Shown here: one piece after another, positions 9,924 to 17,752 of the stretch
How positions within the stretch are numbered: position 1 is the stretch's first letter
Layout: every line of letters starts with the position of its first letter
NCBI RefSeq assembly: GCF_016019955.1
Contig: NZ_JAECRZ010000001.1
Coordinates: forward strand, 434,001 to 498,000
DNA length: 64,000 nt
From: Thiosulfatihalobacter marinus
GTDB lineage: Bacteria; Pseudomonadota; Alphaproteobacteria; Rhodobacterales; Rhodobacteraceae
Direction: 5' to 3'
Position numbers and translations under genes: made by a program
The notes under the pieces: model-generated
Databases searched by the model: none
What the model saw: the letters and a program-made list of their open reading frames with translations, nothing else
What the model was told of the DNA's origin: nothing

Positions 9924-9938
9924 GTTCGTGTTTTGTTC
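9924..9938 (+). promoter_or_regulatory. Putative LexA (SOS) box GTTC-N7-GTTC
   Basis: The direct repeat GTTC GTGTTTT GTTC has the exact GTTC-N7-GTTC form of the alphaproteobacterial LexA operator. It ends 12 bases before the ATG of the radical SAM gene at 9951, where a bound repressor would block expression. The Pseudomonas aeruginosa homologue PA0069 is, from memory, part of the LexA regulon, which supports this reading. Confidence 0.65.
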
Positions 9939-9950
9939 TAGTTTTTTGCG

Positions 9951-11045
9951 ATGACGTGGCGTGAAAACGGACCCAGAGCGGGAATTGAGGGGGCGCGGCG
10001 GCCGGGCCGGGGGGCGCTGAGCAACCGCGCGTCGCGCTATGAGTTGGCGCGCGAAGAAGATGAAGATGGCTGGGAGATCGAGGAGACACGACCGTTGTTT
10101 CCAACCAGTGTCCGGGAGGAAACACCGCGCAGCGTGGTGACGCGGAACAACTCGCCCGATGTGCCGTTTGACCGGTCGTTGAATCCCTATCGGGGGTGTG
10201 AACATGGCTGTATCTATTGTTTCGCCCGCCCGAGCCATGCCTATCTGGGCTATTCGCCGGGACTGGATTTTGAAACGCGGCTGGTGGCGCGGCCTGATGC
10301 GCCCAAGGTGCTGGCGCGCCAGTTGCGCCGACGGGGTTATCAGGTGGCGCCTTTGGCGATCGGGACAAATACCGATCCGTATCAACCGCTTGAGCGGCAG
10401 TATGACATCATGCGCGGGGTGTTGGGGGTGCTTGGGGAGTTCCGTCATCCCGTGGCGATTGTCACCAAGGGCGCGCTGATTGAGCGGGATATCGATATTC
10501 TGGCGGACATGGCGGCACGGGGGTTGGTCCATGTGGGTGTATCGGTGACAACGCTGGACCCGACGCTGTCGCGGCGGATGGAGCCGCGCGTGCCTGCGCC
10601 AGAGCGGCGATTGCAGACGATTCGACGGTTGCATGAGGCGGGCATTCCGGTGCGCGTGATGCTGGCGCCGGTGGTGCCGGGATTAAGCGACCACGAGGTG
10701 GAAGCCATCCTGAAGGCGGCGGCGGAGGCCGGGGCCACGGCGGCGAGCTGGATCATGTTGCGCCTGCCCCTGGAGGTGGCGGAATTGTTCCGGGAATGGC
10801 TGGCGGCGCATTATCCGGACCGGGCGGCACGGGTGATGGCGCGTGTGCGCGAGATGCATGGCGGTCAGGATTATGACGCGCGCTGGGGCCGGCGGATGCG
10901 CGGCGAGGGGCCTTATGCGGCGATGATCGCCCGGCGGGTGGACGCGGCAATGCGGCGCTATGGGCTGGCGCGCGACCTGCCGGATTTGCGATGTGATCTC
11001 TTCGAGGTGCCTCTGGCCGAAGGCGATCAGATGGCATTGTTCTAG
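9951..11045 (+). CDS. PA0069-family radical SAM protein
   Basis: A 364-residue radical S-adenosylmethionine enzyme. The [4Fe-4S] ligands are Cys83, Cys87 and Cys90 in CEHGCIYC, preceded by the family's NPYRG. A TIM-barrel-like body follows with GTNTDPYQPLE and VTKGALI segments. The PA0069 family is related to spore photoproduct lyase-like proteins, and its reaction is not established. The LexA-type box just upstream points to a DNA-damage role. The gene sits between the corrinoid-protein and homocysteine-methyltransferase genes but on the opposite strand to both. Its stop codon is formed by the left CTAG target duplication of a MITE-like element. Start ATG 9951 is the only sensible choice given the operator position. 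Confidence 0.9.
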   Translation: MTWRENGPRAGIEGARRPGRGALSNRASRYELAREEDEDGWEIEETRPLFPTSVREETPRSVVTRNNSPDVPFDRSLNPYRGCEHGCIYCFARPSHAYLGYSPGLDFETRLVARPDAPKVLARQLRRRGYQVAPLAIGTNTDPYQPLERQYDIMRGVLGVLGEFRHPVAIVTKGALIERDIDILADMAARGLVHVGVSVTTLDPTLSRRMEPRVPAPERRLQTIRRLHEAGIPVRVMLAPVVPGLSDHEVEAILKAAAEAGATAASWIMLRLPLEVAELFREWLAAHYPDRAARVMARVREMHGGQDYDARWGRRMRGEGPYAAMIARRVDAAMRRYGLARDLPDLRCDLFEVPLAEGDQMALF

Positions 11046-11309
11046 GGTCAGGACCCATTAATCCTGCGCCACTGGTTTAACAGATTTGCTGTCTGACTAC
11101 GTACAATGCCGCAGGAATAGTGGTTCTATTTCAAGGCATTGAAAGGACGTCAGGCGGCAAATCCGTCAAATCCGTAGGACGCCAAATCCACTTCATCTCA
11201 GCGGCTTGGCACGCTTGGAAATAGAGCCACTATGTCCGGCGCGCGCCAAACCCCCGATATTTCGTGGATTTGGCGCCAGTGGTGCAGGATTATTGGGTCC
11301 TGACCCTAG
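11042..11309. mobile_element. MITE-like element with ~30-bp terminal inverted repeats and CTAG target duplication
   Basis: The element spans 11046-11305 (260 bp). Its left end begins GGTCAGGACCCATTAATCCT, and the right end read inward begins GGTCAGGACCCAATAATCCT. The first 30 bases of the two ends match at 28 positions. CTAG occurs directly outside both ends (11042-11045 and 11306-11309), as expected for target-site duplication. Internal inverted repeats also exist: ATAGTGGTTCTATTTC near 11117 against its near-complement near 11222, and GACGCCAAATCC near 11179 against GGATTTGGCGCC at 11263. No open reading frame of useful size is inside. CTAG duplications and short GG-starting ends fit IS5-group elements, so this is probably a non-autonomous derivative. 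Confidence 0.8.
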
Positions 11310-11311
11310 GC

Positions 11312-12328
11312 TCAGGAGCGGCGGCGGCGGCCACGGCGTTCGCGCGTGGGCGCGGTATCGTCGCCGGTGCCATCCCCGGCCGAGGAGAAGGCGCCAAGTG
11401 CGTCGGTGATCTGATCCAGCGTGGGGCGCGGACCGCGCGGGCGGTTTTCAAGAGCGTCGCGCATGGCGGACAGGTGTTCGGGCATGGTACCGCAGCAGCC
11501 GCCGATGATAGTGGCGCCGCAATCGCGGGCCATGACGGCATAATCGGCCATCAGTTCCGGCGTGCCGTCATAGTGGATATGTCCATCGACATATTTCGGG
11601 ATGCCGGCATTGCCCTTGGCGATGATCGGCACTTCGGTGCCCTGCGCGGAGAAACCCAGCACCGTGCGCAGCAGATCGGCCGCGCCGGTGCCGCAATTGG
11701 CCCCAAAGGCCAGGGGCGGGGTTGGCAGGCCCTGCACCAGCTGCACCATATCGGCCGATGTGACGCCCATCATGGTGCGACCGGCGGTGTCAAAGCTCAT
11801 CGTGCCGCACCAGGGCATGTCGGCCAGGGCAAAGGCCTCGGCCGCCGCGCGGTATTCCTCTGGCGCGGAAATGGTTTCGAGCCAGAGCACGTCGGCGCCG
11901 CCCTGTTTCAGCCCCTCGGCCTGTTCGTGAAAGATCTCGACCGCATCGGCATGGCTGAGAGCGCCGACCGGCTGCATGATTTCGCCGGTAGGGCCAACCG
12001 ATCCGGCAACGATCACCGGGCGCCCGGCGGCATCGGCCACTTCGCGCCCCAGTTCGGCGGCGATGCGCGAGATTTCGCGGGCACGATGGCCGGCATCGTG
12101 CAGTTTCAGGCGGGCGGAATTACCTCCGAAAGAGTTGGTCAGGAAGATGTCGGACCCGTTGTCGACCGCCAGTTTGTAAAGTTTCTTGATGCGGTCGGGG
12201 TGCTGTTCGTTCCACATCTCCGGCGCGTCACCCGATTCCAGGCCCATGTTGAACAGGTTGGTGCCGGTGGCACCGTCGGCCATGAGCCAATCGCGGGCTT
12301 CCAACAGTCTGGAGAGGGCATTGGTCAT
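11312..12328 (-). CDS. bmt: Homocysteine S-methyltransferase (betaine-homocysteine methyltransferase family), split-MetH subunit
   Basis: A 338-residue homocysteine-binding TIM barrel. The zinc ligands are visible as Cys212 (GANCGTG) and Cys278-Cys279 (GGCCGTMPEH). DGATGTNL near residue 18 and GSVGPTGE near 109 are family landmarks. It corresponds to the N-terminal homocysteine domain of MetH but stands alone. With the corrinoid protein 1.6 kb away it should form methionine from homocysteine, using methyl-cobalamin loaded by a third, pterin-binding protein encoded elsewhere. Genomes often label it betaine-homocysteine methyltransferase. ATG 12328 follows AAGGAG with six bases spacing and is clearly better than 12352 or 12376. 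The C-terminal tail is arginine-rich (RRGRRRRS). Confidence 0.88.
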   Translation of the reverse strand: MTNALSRLLEARDWLMADGATGTNLFNMGLESGDAPEMWNEQHPDRIKKLYKLAVDNGSDIFLTNSFGGNSARLKLHDAGHRAREISRIAAELGREVADAAGRPVIVAGSVGPTGEIMQPVGALSHADAVEIFHEQAEGLKQGGADVLWLETISAPEEYRAAAEAFALADMPWCGTMSFDTAGRTMMGVTSADMVQLVQGLPTPPLAFGANCGTGAADLLRTVLGFSAQGTEVPIIAKGNAGIPKYVDGHIHYDGTPELMADYAVMARDCGATIIGGCCGTMPEHLSAMRDALENRPRGPRPTLDQITDALGAFSSAGDGTGDDTAPTRERRGRRRRS

Positions 12329-12415
12329 AAGAGGCTCCTTGGTGGTCGACATGGCCGTTCGCGCGCGGTGTCGCACGGGGCCGGGGCGGGCGCAAATGCA
12401 TTCTTTGCAGGATGA

Positions 12416-14311
12416 TTATGAGGGGGGCGCAACCGATACCGGCGCCAGGGTCATGACAGGGGTCGCCGGGGCGCGGACCGCGCGGATAAGATCCAGCGCG
12501 GCCAGCGTCAGTTGAGCGCGGCCAGGCGCGGCCATGAATAGCGGCTGCCAGTCAGGTGCGAAGCAGGATTTGAACTGGCGCAGCCCGGCACCGCCGCCAT
12601 GGCGGAAAAAGCGGGCGCGCAGGTTGCGTTCCAATGCGGTTGCGCCACCGGGATGCGCGGGGGCGGCCGCAAGCGACAGGCGGGCTATGTCCCGGGAGGC
12701 CGCAACGCGGATGGCGTGGTCGACCAGCGCGTACATCGTGCCGTCCGGCGCGTCCGGCAGAACGCGCATCAGATCGAGACACCATTCATGAGGGGAGGCG
12801 TGGAAGGTGACAAATCCTGCAAGCTGTCCTTCGAGATGGGCAAGAAACACCCGTTGACCGGCAACATAGGGACCGTCGAACCGCCCCATTGTCAGACCGC
12901 GCGCCGCACCGTGGCGGTGTTCCCAGGCCCGCGACACATGCGCCATTTCCGTCAGCGGCAGCGGCGCCGCGGCGTCGGATACACAAATGCCCGCGGCGCT
13001 GGCATGGCGCAGCTTGCGGCGCAGCTGGCGAAAGGCGGGCCCGGCAATAGCATGATCCGCCGGGCAAAGGATGGCTTCGTCCGATATGTGGATGACCGTC
13101 CACCCGGCGCGGCGCGCATGGACGGCCTGGCGGGAACTGATCTTGTATTTGCACACGATTCGGTTTTGCGCGCGCGCGGCGCGGCGCAGCGGTACGGCCA
13201 GCGCGCCGGAATGCCCCTCCAGTGGGTCGAACAGCGCCGTCAGGGTCTGTCCGGTGCGCACGATGCCACAGCGCCCGCCCTCGCACGAGAGGATGGCCCC
13301 GCCATTCTGGCGTATGACGCCAAGCTCGGCCCGCGCGCCACCCGTGATGTCCAGCGCATCAAATGCGTGAAACCGGCGGGCGAACGCGCCCGGTGGCGGG
13401 GAGGTTGGCGCCTTGCGCAGGGCCGACAGGAAGACGAGCCCGCCCAGTACCGCCGGTACGGCGTAATAGACAGCACGAAAGGCAAGTATCGCGGCCATGA
13501 GCGCAGTGTCGGGTTGCGACGGCAACAGGGCGAGCATGGTCAGTTCGAACGGGCCGACCCCGCCCGGTGCGCCCGAAAAGACCGCAGCCCCCAACGCAAT
13601 CAGGAAAACCGGCCACAGGGTAATGAACCCGATGGAAAGCATATCAGGCATCAGGACGTAGAAAGCCAGCCCGGCAAACAGGGTATCCAGCCCGCACAAC
13701 AGCAACACCGCCGCCATGGCGGGCAGGGTTGGCATCGATATCCTGCGCCCGCCGCGTCCGAGAACCGGAAAGAAAAAGCCAAGCAGAACAAGCCCGCAGG
13801 CGGCCAGCAGGATCAGGAACGGCAAGACGGCCGGGATATGCGAACTTGGCAATAGCAGGGCCGCAAAGGCGATCATCACGGCCAGTGACGCAAGAAAGGT
13901 GATGGCGACGAATCCTGCCAGGCGCGCGGCGTCTCCCACGGTCAGTGCCGGGACCATCCGCCAGCGCACGAAGGCCCCGACCACGACCCCGGCCCCGAGA
14001 GTCTGGCCCAGCGCGATCGCCACGGCGCCGGCTCTGGTGGCTTGGCGGGACGGGCGCTGTATCTGGAAATGCCGCAGCGCGATCACGTCATAGCGCGCCA
14101 CCGCGAGAAAGCTGAGGCCGGTGAAAATCAGCGCGGCCAGCCATTGCCAGGCAGATACACCCCCCACCAGCACCCATGTGGCGGCGAAATCAAGCGAGTC
14201 CAGCTGGCGCGCCAGAAGGATCGTGAAGCCCAGACCAACCGCCACCGGAATCCCGTGCCGCATGATCCTGCGGGAGCGTGCAAATATGCCCGGAACAGAG
14301 TGCAGCGCCAT
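12416..14311 (-). CDS. MprF-like protein: membrane flippase domain plus DUF2156 acyltransferase domain
   Basis: A 631-residue integral membrane protein with two parts. Residues about 15-310 contain eight or more hydrophobic helices of the UPF0104/lysylphosphatidylglycerol-flippase type, including the FSGAPGGVGPFE motif near 245. The C-terminal half (about 330-600) is a soluble DUF2156 domain with GNAT-like folds, as in phosphatidylglycerol lysyl- or alanyl-transferases (MprF). The family transfers an aminoacyl group from aminoacyl-tRNA to a membrane lipid and flips the product, lowering surface charge. The amino acid used is unknown. ATG 14311 has GGGGAA eight bases upstream; ATG 14341 and 14263 are alternatives. 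It is convergent with nothing and ends 87 bases before the homocysteine methyltransferase start. Confidence 0.78.
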   Translation of the reverse strand: MALHSVPGIFARSRRIMRHGIPVAVGLGFTILLARQLDSLDFAATWVLVGGVSAWQWLAALIFTGLSFLAVARYDVIALRHFQIQRPSRQATRAGAVAIALGQTLGAGVVVGAFVRWRMVPALTVGDAARLAGFVAITFLASLAVMIAFAALLLPSSHIPAVLPFLILLAACGLVLLGFFFPVLGRGGRRISMPTLPAMAAVLLLCGLDTLFAGLAFYVLMPDMLSIGFITLWPVFLIALGAAVFSGAPGGVGPFELTMLALLPSQPDTALMAAILAFRAVYYAVPAVLGGLVFLSALRKAPTSPPPGAFARRFHAFDALDITGGARAELGVIRQNGGAILSCEGGRCGIVRTGQTLTALFDPLEGHSGALAVPLRRAARAQNRIVCKYKISSRQAVHARRAGWTVIHISDEAILCPADHAIAGPAFRQLRRKLRHASAAGICVSDAAAPLPLTEMAHVSRAWEHRHGAARGLTMGRFDGPYVAGQRVFLAHLEGQLAGFVTFHASPHEWCLDLMRVLPDAPDGTMYALVDHAIRVAASRDIARLSLAAAPAHPGGATALERNLRARFFRHGGGAGLRQFKSCFAPDWQPLFMAAPGRAQLTLAALDLIRAVRAPATPVMTLAPVSVAPPS

Positions 14312-14387
14312 GTCATGGTTCCCCGATACATCCCGCCGCATTTTGCGGGCATGGGTGTTTCAGGGCGCTTAATGGCGAAAATTGACT

Positions 14388-14421
14388 CGAAAAAAAACGC
14401 GCAAGCGTCAGCCTGCGCGCC
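14388..14421 (-). terminator. Rho-independent terminator of the zeta-inhibitor gene
   Basis: On the minus strand a 9-bp stem (CGCGCAGGC / GCTTGCGCG, with one G-U pair and a TGAC loop) is followed by eight T residues. It lies directly downstream of the DUF1476 gene, on its strand, and upstream of the mprF-like gene. Confidence 0.8.
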
Positions 14422-14450
14422 ATTGTCACAGTCCTGTGATGTGCGGGCGG

Positions 14451-14765
14451 TCAGATCCCGGCGACAAGCTGTTCCTGGGCCAGGGCCAGCAGTTCGGCGC
14501 GTTTGGCGCGGATCGTCTCGGCATCGACCTGGCCGTCGAGATCGCCGGCGACCTTGCGGATCACGTCCTCGTGGCCGGCCTCCTCGAAATCGGCGATGAC
14601 GACGGTTTTGGCATAATCCTCAGCCTCTTGGCCGGTTTTGCCCATCTGTTCTGCGGCCCACAGGCCCAGCATCTTGTTGCAGCGCGCCTCGGCCTTGAAT
14701 TTCATCTCCTCGTCATGGGCAAACTTGTTTTCAAAGGCGTTTTCGCGATCGTCGAAAGTGGTCAT
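14451..14765 (-). CDS. F1-ATPase inhibitor zeta subunit (DUF1476)
   Basis: A 104-residue, charged four-helix protein. It starts MTTFDDRENAFENKFAHDEE, the classical DUF1476 N-terminus, in which the first residues form the inhibitory helix. DUF1476 is the zeta subunit described in Paracoccus denitrificans, which binds F1-ATP synthase and blocks ATP hydrolysis like mitochondrial IF1. The later text (EAEDYAKTVVIADFEEAGHEDV) is also typical. The ATG at 14765 has AGGGAA eight bases upstream; a longer frame to 14894 is not supported. It lies divergent to purC across about 150 bases, a neighbourhood common in Rhodobacterales, and has its own strong terminator. Confidence 0.93.
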   Translation of the reverse strand: MTTFDDRENAFENKFAHDEEMKFKAEARCNKMLGLWAAEQMGKTGQEAEDYAKTVVIADFEEAGHEDVIRKVAGDLDGQVDAETIRAKRAELLALAQEQLVAGI

Positions 14766-14919
14766 CGGAACGGTTCCCTGAATGCGTTGAATTCCCTTCT
14801 GATATGCCCTCAGAACGGACAGGCTGCAAGGGGAGAGGTGCGCTTGCGACAATGCCGCCCATCCAGTATGAGAGCGCCAGAAACCGGGACTCATCCCGGA
14901 TCAGCAAGGGTGACATGCG

Positions 14920-15678
14920 ATGGCGCGCGGCAAGAAGATCTACGAGGGCAAGGCCAAGATATTGTTCGAAGGGCCCGAGCCGGGCACCATCGTACAGTAT
15001 TTCAAGGACGATGCGACCGCGTTCAATGCCGAAAAGAAGGACGTGATCGACGGCAAGGGTGTGTTGAACAACCGCCTGAGCGAGTATTTCATGACCGGGC
15101 TGAACCAGATCGGCGTGCCGACGCATTTCCTGAAACGGATGAACATGCGCGAACAGCTGGTGCGCGCCTGCGAAATCATCCCGCTCGAAGTGATCGTGCG
15201 CAATTTCGCCGCCGGATCGATGAGCACGCGTCTTGGCATCGAGGAGGGCACGCAATTGCCGCGCCCGATCGTGGAATATTGCTTCAAGGACGACTCGCTG
15301 GGCGATCCGCTGGTGACGGAAGAGCATATCGCCGCCTTCGGATGGGCCAGCCAGCAGGATATGGACGACATTCTGGGCCTTGCGCTGCGGGTCAACGATT
15401 TCATGTCGGGCGTGATGTATGGGGTCGGCATTCGGCTGGTCGATTTCAAGATCGAGATCGGCCGGGTTTATGACGGCGATTTCCAGCGCCTTGTCGTGGC
15501 GGATGAGATCAGTCCGGACAGCTGCCGGTTGTGGGACATGGAGACCGGGCGCAAGCTGGACAAGGATGTGTTTCGCCGGGACCTGGGCAACCTGACGGAT
15601 GCCTATGCCGAAGTGGCGCGCCGACTGGGCGTGATGCCCAAGGGGACCGGCCCGCAAAAACCGACGCTGGTGAACTGA
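14920..15678 (+). CDS. purC: Phosphoribosylaminoimidazole-succinocarboxamide synthase
   Basis: PurC makes SAICAR from CAIR, aspartate and ATP in purine synthesis. The 252-residue protein begins [14 protein letters not shown], contains the ATP-grasp-like nucleotide site, and shows the family signature around [13 protein letters not shown] (about residue 88) and the DFKIEIGR segment near 180. Length is normal. AGGG lies eight to nine bases before the ATG. It is the first gene of a plus-strand purine unit with purS 74 bases downstream; an alcohol dehydrogenase gene then separates purS from purQ. Confidence 0.97.
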   Translation: MARGKKIYEGKAKILFEGPEPGTIVQYFKDDATAFNAEKKDVIDGKGVLNNRLSEYFMTGLNQIGVPTHFLKRMNMREQLVRACEIIPLEVIVRNFAAGSMSTRLGIEEGTQLPRPIVEYCFKDDSLGDPLVTEEHIAAFGWASQQDMDDILGLALRVNDFMSGVMYGVGIRLVDFKIEIGRVYDGDFQRLVVADEISPDSCRLWDMETGRKLDKDVFRRDLGNLTDAYAEVARRLGVMPKGTGPQKPTLVN

Positions 15679-15752
15679 ACCGCGCCGCACGCAAACAAGA
15701 TCCACAGGAAAGCCGGGTGGCCCCGCGCTTTGTCAGACCGGAGACTATGACG

Positions 15753-15983
15753 ATGAAAGCACGTGTGTACGTGATGCTGAAAAACGGCGTTCTGGACCCG
15801 CAGGGCGAGGCCGTGCGCCACGCGTTGGGGGCCCTGGGCTTTGATGGAGTCGAGGGCGTTCGCCAGGGCAAGGTGATCGAGCTGGATCTGGCCGACGGCA
15901 CCTCCGAGGACACGATCAGGGACATGTGTGAAAAACTGCTGGCCAACACGGTGATCGAGAGCTACCGCGTCGAGCTGAATTAG
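15753..15983 (+). CDS. purS: Phosphoribosylformylglycinamidine synthase subunit PurS
   Basis: PurS is the small subunit that bridges PurL and PurQ in the three-part FGAM synthetase used by organisms that lack the single large PurL. The 76-residue protein has the expected KARVYVMLKNGVLDPQGEA start and ends IESYRVELN. Two in-frame ATGs are close together (15747 and 15753). GGAG at 15740-15743 is only three bases from the first but nine from the second, so 15753 is chosen. The gene is followed nine bases later by an unexpected zinc alcohol dehydrogenase gene before purQ. Confidence 0.95.
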   Translation: MKARVYVMLKNGVLDPQGEAVRHALGALGFDGVEGVRQGKVIELDLADGTSEDTIRDMCEKLLANTVIESYRVELN

Positions 15984-15992
15984 GAAAAGCGC

Positions 15993-17036
15993 ATGAGGGC
16001 CGCGCATCTGATCGCCTATCGCCAGCCATTGGCGCTGACCACGCTGCCGGACCCGGCGCCACCTGCGGATGGCGTGGTTTTGCGGGTGCTGGCCTGTGGG
16101 GTGTGCCGGTCGGACTGGCACGCCTGGAGCGGCGCGGACCCGGATGTGGCGCTGCCGATGGTGCCGGGGCATGAATATTGTGGCGAGGTGGTCGCCGTGG
16201 GCGCGCAAGTGACCCGCTGGAAGACGGGTGATCGGGTGATCGCGCCTTTCATACTGGCGTGCGGGCGCTGTGGTGATTGCGCCAGCGGGAACCAGACCAT
16301 CTGTGCCACGCAGGTCGTTCCGGGCTTCACATGTGACGGCGCCTTTGCCGAGATGATCGCCGTGGCCCATGCCGATGCCAACCTGACCGCGCTGCCCGAG
16401 GGCATGGCGCCGGAACTGGCCGCCGGGCTGGGATGTCGTGTGACCACCGCCTGGCAGGCGCTGGTGGGGCGGGCCGGGTTGAAGCCGGGCGAATGGCTTG
16501 CGGTATTTGGCGGCGGTGGCGTTGGAATTTCCGCCTTGTTGCTGGGCCGGGCGCTGGGCGCGCGGGTTGTCGTTGTCGATGTGGTGCCCGAAAAGCTGGA
16601 CTATCCGCGCGCGCTGGGGGCTGACGCGGTGGTGAACGCCGCCGAGGAAGGCTCGGTTGATGCGGTGCGCGAGATAACCGGCGGCGGGGCGCATGTGTCT
16701 GTCGAGGCGCTGGGGATCGAGACCACGACCGTTGCGGCGCTGCGGGCCCTGCGCAAGCTGGGGCGCATGGTGCAGATCGGAATGCCGGCGGGCGACCATG
16801 CCCGGATGCATTTGCCGATGGATGTGCTGTATTCCGGGCAGCTGAGCGTGCATGGAACGCGCGGAATGCCCAGTTGGCGCTATCCGTCGCTGTTGAACCT
16901 GATTGCCGGGGGGCATGTGGATCTGAGCCCGCTTGTCACCCGCACGATTTCCCTGTCACAGGCCAGCGACGAACTGGCCGCTTTTGACCGCCCCGCGCCG
17001 CCGGGCGTGGCCGTGATCACCGATTTTCTGAGCTAG
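15993..17036 (+). CDS. Zinc-dependent alcohol dehydrogenase family protein
   Basis: A 347-residue medium-chain dehydrogenase. Catalytic zinc ligands are seen in the first half as CGVCRSDWH (Cys near residue 38) and GHEYCGE (His near 60). Structural zinc cysteines are in CGRCGDCASGNQTIC (about 90-104). The NAD(P)-binding Rossmann motif is GGGGVG near residue 171. Substrate is unknown. It lies inside the purine unit, nine bases after purS and about ten bases before the purQ start codon, so it is almost certainly co-transcribed with them. Nothing about the enzyme links it to purine synthesis, so it may simply be a passenger. Confidence 0.88.
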   Translation: MRAAHLIAYRQPLALTTLPDPAPPADGVVLRVLACGVCRSDWHAWSGADPDVALPMVPGHEYCGEVVAVGAQVTRWKTGDRVIAPFILACGRCGDCASGNQTICATQVVPGFTCDGAFAEMIAVAHADANLTALPEGMAPELAAGLGCRVTTAWQALVGRAGLKPGEWLAVFGGGGVGISALLLGRALGARVVVVDVVPEKLDYPRALGADAVVNAAEEGSVDAVREITGGGAHVSVEALGIETTTVAALRALRKLGRMVQIGMPAGDHARMHLPMDVLYSGQLSVHGTRGMPSWRYPSLLNLIAGGHVDLSPLVTRTISLSQASDELAAFDRPAPPGVAVITDFLS

Positions 17037-17046
17037 GAGAGCCCCT

Positions 17047-17715
17047 ATGCGTGCTGCCGTCATCGTTTTCCCCGGATCCAACTGCGACCGTGATCTTGCT
17101 GTGGCGTTCGAACGCGCGGGCATGGATGTGCAAATGGTCTGGCACAAGGATACCCAATTGCCCGAAGGGCTGGATATCGTGGGTGTCCCGGGCGGGTTTT
17201 CCTTTGGAGACTATCTGCGCTGTGGTGCAATCGCGGCCAATTCGCCGATCTGCAAGTCGCTGATCGCCCACACGGAACGCGGCGGCTATGCAATCGGCAT
17301 CTGCAACGGGTTCCAGATCCTGACCGAGACCGGCATTCTGCCCGGTGCGCTGCGCCGCAATGCCGGGTTGAAATACATTTGCCGCAGCGTGGGGCTGACC
17401 GTGGAAAACAACGAAACGGCCTTTACCGGGGGCTATGACAAGGGGCAGGTGATCGACGTTCCGATCGCGCATCATGACGGCAATTATTTCGTCACCGACG
17501 ACAAGCTGGCGCAACTGCGGGACGAGGGGCGGATCGCATTTACCTATACCGACAATCCCAACGGGTCGGTTGCGGATATTGCCGGGGTGATTTCCCGGAA
17601 CCGCCGGGTTTTGGGTATGATGCCCCATCCCGAACGTGCCGCGGACGAAGGCCACGGCGGTACCGATGGGGTGGCAATGTTCCGCTCGTTGATGGAGCAG
17701 TTGGCGACGGCCTGA
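17047..17715 (+). CDS. purQ: Phosphoribosylformylglycinamidine synthase subunit PurQ
   Basis: PurQ is the glutaminase subunit that supplies ammonia to FGAM synthetase. The 222-residue class I amidotransferase shows the nucleophile elbow GICNGFQIL (Cys near residue 86), the PGGFSFGDYLR oxyanion segment near 40, and the catalytic His-X-Glu in MMPHPERAAD near 194-196. Length and motifs are typical. AGGAG just before the ATG supports the start. PurL, the large subunit, is not in the window. The gene is followed immediately by a sensor kinase gene. Confidence 0.97.
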   Translation: MRAAVIVFPGSNCDRDLAVAFERAGMDVQMVWHKDTQLPEGLDIVGVPGGFSFGDYLRCGAIAANSPICKSLIAHTERGGYAIGICNGFQILTETGILPGALRRNAGLKYICRSVGLTVENNETAFTGGYDKGQVIDVPIAHHDGNYFVTDDKLAQLRDEGRIAFTYTDNPNGSVADIAGVISRNRRVLGMMPHPERAADEGHGGTDGVAMFRSLMEQLATA

Positions 17716-17752
17716 CTTGAGGCGCGGGCAGGTGGCGCGTAGTCTGGGCTCC

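Noticed and set aside
9746-9950. Cobalamin riboswitch upstream of the corrinoid-protein gene
   Set aside because: I looked for the B12-box and the surrounding stems on the minus strand in this 205-base gap and saw none. A covariance-model search would be decisive.
11046-11305. Transposase remnant inside the 260-bp element
   Set aside because: No open frame longer than a few dozen codons and no DDE-type motif; it is better read as a non-autonomous element.
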